DNA of 8,113 nt from Asaia bogorensis (GTDB taxonomy: Bacteria; Pseudomonadota; Alphaproteobacteria; Acetobacterales; Acetobacteraceae): contig CAMBXJ010000184.1 of assembly GCA_945871455.1 (NCBI GenBank), positions 1-8,113 on the forward strand, written 5' to 3'. The notes beneath the pieces are model-generated. The model worked only from the letters and a program-made list of their open reading frames with translations, was not told where the DNA came from and did no database searches. Shown here one piece after another: positions 4,760-8,113 of the stretch. Both the position numbers and the translations under genes were made by a program. The stretch's first letter is position 1, and the number at the start of each line of letters is the position of its first letter.

Positions 4760-6598
4760 TTACGCGGCGGTCGCCACCGGGTCCATGCGCTGCTTGCGCA
4801 ACAGGTCGCGGTAAGGGCCGGGACGGGCGGCGAGTTCGTCGGGCGCGCCGTCGTCGACGATGCGGCCGTGATCCATCACGATGATTCGGTCGAAGCGTTG
4901 CAGGGTGGACAGCCGATGCGCGATGGCGATCACGGTTCGTCCGCTCATGAGCTTGTCCAGCGCCGCCTGAATGGCGTACTCCGATTCGCTGTCGAGCGCG
5001 CTGGTCGCCTCATCCAGCAGCAGGATCGGCGCGTCCTTCAGCAGTGCACGCGCGATGGCCAGGCGTTGGCGCTGCCCGCCCGACAGTTTCACGCCGCGAT
5101 CGCCGACCATGGTGGTGAAACCTTCTGGCAGCGCCTCGATGAAGTCCCGGCAATGCGCCATCTCGGCGGCGGCGAGCACATCGGCTTCCGTCGCCTCGGG
5201 ACGCGCATAGCGGATGTTTTCCAGCACGCTGCGATGGAACAGCGAGATGTCCTGCGGCACGATCGCCATGATGTGGCGCAGGCTTTCCTGCGTCACGTCG
5301 CGGATGTCCTGGCCGTCGATCATGACCTTGCCGCTGGAAACATCGTAGTAACGCTGCAGCAGCGCCAGCACGGTGGACTTGCCGGCGCCGGAATACCCGA
5401 CCAGCCCGACGCGTTGGCCGGGTGCGATGGTGAGCTCGAAATCGCGCAGCACCGCGGGGCGGTTGGGATAGGCGAAGCCGACTTTGTCGAACACCACCTG
5501 GCCCGGTCCCGCCAGCAGCGGGCCGGCATCGGCGCGGTCGGGCAGTTCGTGCGGGATCAGCAGAGCGCCGATCGCTTCTTCCAGGCGCGCGACATGCTGG
5601 GTCAGATCGACCAGCGCCACCGCCAGGTCGCGGGTGCCATGCAGGATCGTGAACGCCAGCGATGTGATCAGCACCAGATCGCCGACGCTGGCCTGGCCGC
5701 GCTGCCACAGCATGATGCCCCAACCGACCACGCCGGCGGTCAGCAGTGCCGTCAGCACGGCATGGATCAGCCTCAGATGCTCCAGATAGTAAAGGCTCCG
5801 CCGGCGCGTCATCATTTCCTGGCCGATGGTTTCCCCGATTCGCCGCTGTTCGCGGAAGGTGGCGCCGAACGCCCGCACCACGCCGAAATTGGAGATGACG
5901 TCGACCAGTTCCCCATCGACCGCGGCCGCCTTGGTGGCGAAGCTGCGGTGATGCTGGGTGCCGTGTCCGGCGAGCCAGAAGATCAGGGTCCCCAGGCCCG
6001 CGGCGAAGGCGAGCAGAGAAAAGGCCAAAGGCAGGTTGACCGAGCCGATGAACAGGATCGCGAAACTGACCGCGACGATGGGCGGCAATACGTTCCAGGC
6101 GCCGGTGTTTTCGATCGCGAAGGCGGCGTTGGACGTCGCGGTGATGCGGCTGGACAGCGATCCCGGCAGGCGCTCGGCGAAGAAACTGGGGGAGTGTCCG
6201 GACAGATGGGCAAACAGGTCGCGGCGGATATCGCCGGTGACCGCGACGAAGGTGCGATGGGCGGCATATCCGCCGACTCGCCACAGCAGGTTGTCCGCCG
6301 CGACCAGGCCGCACAACAGCAGGAACGCCCCCCAAACCAATGACCCGCCAACATCCTGGCCGCTGGACACGACGTCGATCAGGTACTTCATGCCATATTG
6401 GGTGGAGACGCTGCACGCCACCGCCAGCAGGACGGATGTCAATACGGTCAGATGCCCGATCGGGTGTGCCCGCGTATAATGAAACAGGAAGGCGACCGGG
6501 CGTCCGCGCAGTCCGCTCAGTGCGGCGGCGGACATGGCGGTCGGCGGCGCATGCTCCGGTTGCGGCCGGACAAGGGGGATGGATTCAATCGTCGCCAT
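4760..6598 (-). CDS. ABC exporter half-transporter (fused TMD-NBD, MsbA/MdlB-like)
   Basis: 612-residue inner-membrane ABC exporter subunit, expected to work as a homodimer or with an unseen partner. The N-terminal ABC type-1 membrane domain has hydrophobic segments near residues 47-65, 86-106, 171-187, 190-210 and a pair near 275-320. The NBD is complete and canonical: Walker A GYSGAGKST (401-409, K407), Q-loop Q449 in VPQD, signature LSGGQ (505-509), Walker B ILLLDE (D529, catalytic E530), H-loop H561. Start chosen at ATG 6598 because AGGAG lies 9 bases upstream (6612-6608) and the length fits; the frame is open to 6739, and an internal ATG at codon 22 is possible. It is read towards otsA and divergent from a glycosyltransferase gene, so a lipid, glycan or glycolipid substrate is plausible but unproven; a drug exporter is the main alternative. 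Confidence 0.93.
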   Translation of the reverse strand: MATIESIPLVRPQPEHAPPTAMSAAALSGLRGRPVAFLFHYTRAHPIGHLTVLTSVLLAVACSVSTQYGMKYLIDVVSSGQDVGGSLVWGAFLLLCGLVAADNLLWRVGGYAAHRTFVAVTGDIRRDLFAHLSGHSPSFFAERLPGSLSSRITATSNAAFAIENTGAWNVLPPIVAVSFAILFIGSVNLPLAFSLLAFAAGLGTLIFWLAGHGTQHHRSFATKAAAVDGELVDVISNFGVVRAFGATFREQRRIGETIGQEMMTRRRSLYYLEHLRLIHAVLTALLTAGVVGWGIMLWQRGQASVGDLVLITSLAFTILHGTRDLAVALVDLTQHVARLEEAIGALLIPHELPDRADAGPLLAGPGQVVFDKVGFAYPNRPAVLRDFELTIAPGQRVGLVGYSGAGKSTVLALLQRYYDVSSGKVMIDGQDIRDVTQESLRHIMAIVPQDISLFHRSVLENIRYARPEATEADVLAAAEMAHCRDFIEALPEGFTTMVGDRGVKLSGGQRQRLAIARALLKDAPILLLDEATSALDSESEYAIQAALDKLMSGRTVIAIAHRLSTLQRFDRIIVMDHGRIVDDGAPDELAARPGPYRDLLRKQRMDPVATAA

Positions 6599-6851
6599 GA
6601 GGGCGGGCTCCTGACCCGGGGTGAGACAGCGGACCCGGACCGCCTGCCGCGAAATCGGCACCGTGAGATTGGCCCCCTGATACCGGCGGCCCGCGACGAG
6701 CGTCCTGATATTGGCATGGGGGCGCCGAGTTTTCGCCACATTCAGAAACTATAACCGATCATCGATAAGCGCTTCCGGGATACAAAGTCAAGCGAAAGAC
6801 ATGAAACCCGGACTACTTTTCAACCCATAGTAACGTCGGGGTCGGCCCTCC
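6599..6851. other. Divergent promoter region between ABC exporter and glycosyltransferase genes
   Basis: 253 bases, noticeably richer in A and T over 6740-6835 than the flanking genes, as expected for promoters. The part next to the ABC gene (6599-6739) is still open in the ABC frame, but I read it as leader. No clear promoter for the + strand glycosyltransferase is recognisable, and its Shine-Dalgarno is weak (GGGG about 12 bases before ATG 6852). No operator palindrome stands out. Confidence 0.6.
6762..6791 (-). promoter_or_regulatory. Candidate sigma-70-type promoter for the ABC exporter gene
   Basis: On the - strand TTGACT (6791-6786) is followed after 18 bases by TATCGA (6767-6762). The -35 is good for alphaproteobacteria; the -10 matches the consensus only in TAT. 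It would give a leader of about 150 bases before ATG 6598. A TATAGT further on (6753-6748) is an alternative -10 but lacks a good -35. Confidence 0.3.
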
Positions 6852-7901
6852 ATGCGTATTGCTCAGATTTCGCCGCTGTTCGAAGCCGTGCCGCCCAAGC
6901 TGTATGGCGGCACGGAACGTGTCGTCTACTCGCTGACCGAGGAACTGGTCGCGATGGGCCATGACGTGACCCTGTTTGCCAGCGGCGATTCCATCACGTC
7001 CGCCAGGCTCGCCCCAATGCGCGAACAGGCGCTGCGGCTCGACCCGTCGGTGAAGGACTGGGTCGCCACCTATTACCGCATGATCGAGCTGATCTACCGG
7101 CGCAAGGACGAGTTCGATGTGTTGCATTTTCACATCGACTACTTCCCGCTGTCGCTGTTCGGCCGGCAGAACGTGCCGTTCCTGACGACCTTGCACGGGC
7201 GGCTGGATGTGCAGGAATTCATCGACGTGTTCGGCACTTTCCCGGAAGCGCCGTTCGTGTCGATCTCCAACAACCAACGCCTGCCGATCCCGGGTCTGAA
7301 CTGGGTGCGCACGGTGCTGCACGGCATGCCGGCCCATCTGCTGACGCCGCAACCGGTCAAGCAGGAATACGCGGCGTTCCTGGGTCGTATCTCTCCGGAA
7401 AAGGGTGTCGACCGCGCGATCCGTATCGCCGGGCGGGCGGGGTTGAAGCTGAAGATCGCCGCCAAGGTCGATAATGCCGACAAGGCGTATTACGACAACG
7501 AGATCAAGCCGCTGATCCAGAACAACCCGAATGTCGAGTTCATCGGCGAGATCAACGACTCGCAAAAGCCCGACTTCCTGTCGGGGGCGCAGATGCTGCT
7601 GTTCCCGATCGACTGGCCGGAGCCGTTCGGCCTGGTCATGATCGAGGCCATGGCCTGCGGAACGCCGATCATCGCGTTCAACTGCGGCTCGGTCCCCGAG
7701 GTGATCGACGACGGCGTCACCGGGTTCATCGTGCGTGACGTCGATGAGGCGGTCGCCGCGGTCAATCGGGTGCATAGGTTGGATCGCGCCACGGTGCGGG
7801 CGACGTTCGATCGGCGGTTTACCGCGCGTCGGATGGCGGAGGACTATGTGGACGTCTATGAGACTTTGGCGCAGCCCAGCAGGCGGTTGCGGGCGGTTTA
7901 A
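6852..7901 (+). CDS. GT4-family glycosyltransferase
   Basis: 349-residue GT-B fold retaining glycosyltransferase. The N-terminal domain opens MRIAQISPLFEAVPPKLYGG with GGTERV (acceptor-side glycine loop) and has DVLHFH. The C-terminal nucleotide-sugar domain has LGRISPEKG with the phosphate-binding R179 and K184 and the E-x7-E motif in EPFGLVMIEAMACGTP (E257, E265). No membrane segment or signal is seen, so it is a cytosolic or peripherally membrane-bound enzyme. The start at 6852 gives the usual GT4 N-terminus; its ribosome site is weak. Related alphaproteobacterial genes of this type often lie near storage- or stress-sugar genes (from memory), which fits otsA nearby, but donor and acceptor cannot be read from the sequence. 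It is transcribed away from the ABC exporter gene and ends 4 bases before a large palindrome. Confidence 0.93.
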   Translation: MRIAQISPLFEAVPPKLYGGTERVVYSLTEELVAMGHDVTLFASGDSITSARLAPMREQALRLDPSVKDWVATYYRMIELIYRRKDEFDVLHFHIDYFPLSLFGRQNVPFLTTLHGRLDVQEFIDVFGTFPEAPFVSISNNQRLPIPGLNWVRTVLHGMPAHLLTPQPVKQEYAAFLGRISPEKGVDRAIRIAGRAGLKLKIAAKVDNADKAYYDNEIKPLIQNNPNVEFIGEINDSQKPDFLSGAQMLLFPIDWPEPFGLVMIEAMACGTPIIAFNCGSVPEVIDDGVTGFIVRDVDEAVAAVNRVHRLDRATVRATFDRRFTARRMAEDYVDVYETLAQPSRRLRAV

Positions 7902-7905
7902 GGGC

Positions 7906-7969
7906 GGGGCTTCCGCCCCGGACCCCGACCAGGGGGCAAAGCCCCTGGTGGGGTCCGGGGCGAAGCCCC
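7906..7969 (+). terminator. Large GC-rich palindrome, terminator-like, after the glycosyltransferase gene
   Basis: Left arm from 7906 (GGGGCTTCCGCCCCGGACCCC, with ACCAGGGG inside) pairs with the right arm ending at 7969 (CCCCTGGTGGGGTCCGGGGC, then GAAGCCCC) through about 28 bp with two or three single-base bulges; the tip is GGGGC AAA GCCCC. It starts 4 bases after the stop at 7901. No T-run follows directly, so it is not a textbook intrinsic terminator. The style, GGGGCTTCGCCCCGGACCCC, recalls dispersed intergenic repeats I associate with Acetobacteraceae, so it may be both a repeat and a transcript end. Confidence 0.7.
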
Positions 7970-7976
7970 ATCAGCG

Positions 7977-8113
7977 TTAGGATAAGCTTTTGGCGGAGAA
8001 TATCCTTTGCCTGACCCGCCTCCTTCGCGATTCAGCAAGCCGGCGGCAGATCCGGCCCCGTGCGTTGATAAAGTCCGCCAGGGTGAACGTGTCAGGCACC
8101 AGAGCGTCGCACA
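7977..8113 (-). CDS. Possible C-terminal fragment of an unidentified protein; 5' end outside window
   Basis: On the - strand a frame is open from the window edge to TAA at 7979-7977, giving 45 residues that include LVPDTFTLADFINARGR and a basic tail, RRLAESRRRRVRQRIF. I do not recognise the family. The first half has fairly GC-rich third codon positions, as expected for a real gene here, but the tail does not, and the + strand is open over the same stretch too. It could equally be noncoding tail of the adjacent repeat. If real, it converges on the glycosyltransferase gene with the palindrome between them. Confidence 0.25.
   Translation of the reverse strand, partial: CDALVPDTFTLADFINARGRICRRLAESRRRRVRQRIFSAKSLS

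Noticed and set aside
4721..6343. 540-codon + strand open frame opposite the ABC exporter gene
   Set aside because: The ABC protein has every canonical motif; the antisense product is rich in Arg, Asp, Gln and His and has no domain signature. Length alone is expected at this base composition.
6599..6739. N-terminal extension of the ABC protein to 6739
   Set aside because: No homology-like features, no ribosome site seen; the ATG at 6598 has AGGAG at good spacing.
6813..7775. 320-codon - strand open frame opposite the glycosyltransferase gene
   Set aside because: Shadow of the GT4 gene with the same Arg/Asp/His-rich antisense composition.

Overview
The window is GC-rich bacterial chromosomal DNA. 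Strong G/C bias at third codon positions, long antisense open frames, a CbtAB pair, and GC-rich intergenic palindromes together suggest an alphaproteobacterium. Rhodospirillales/Acetobacteraceae is the best guess, but it rests on the style of the genes and repeats, not on a marker gene.

Layout, left to right. (1) 1-1805, + strand: the C-terminal two thirds of a GMC-family flavoprotein dehydrogenase (the N-terminus with the dinucleotide-binding fold lies outside the window), overlapping by ATGA with a short-chain dehydrogenase/reductase-fold protein. The SDR protein keeps the cofactor-binding motifs but appears to lack three of the four catalytic residues. (2) 1850-2909, + strand: cbtB (58 aa, one membrane helix, His-rich tail) and cbtA (265 aa, polytopic, His-rich loop), a predicted cobalt uptake pair. 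(3) 2910-3114: a spacer with a REP-like double-hairpin inverted repeat between convergent genes. (4) 3115-4494, - strand: otsA, trehalose-6-phosphate synthase, probably with a TTG start whose Shine-Dalgarno can be buried in a hairpin. (5) 4495-4759: a repeat-filled spacer with an inverted repeat of about 49 bp per arm. (6) 4760-6598, - strand: a full-length MsbA-like ABC exporter half-transporter (TMD-NBD). (7) 6599-6851: a divergent promoter region. (8) 6852-7901, + strand: a GT4-family glycosyltransferase, followed at once by a large terminator-like palindrome. (9) 7977-8113, - strand: a possible C-terminal fragment of an unidentified gene.

How they may work together: GMC dehydrogenase and SDR are very probably translationally coupled and act in one oxidation pathway or complex. 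CbtB and CbtA form one metal-uptake unit. OtsA, the ABC exporter and the GT4 enzyme are a loose carbohydrate/envelope neighbourhood, but no otsB and no specific export substrate can be named. I see no phage, IS, CRISPR, tRNA or rRNA. The features most worth a second look are the catalytically degenerate SDR coupled to a GMC dehydrogenase, and the otsA leader built from palindromic repeat sequence. I do not see convincing evidence for an entirely new multi-gene system.
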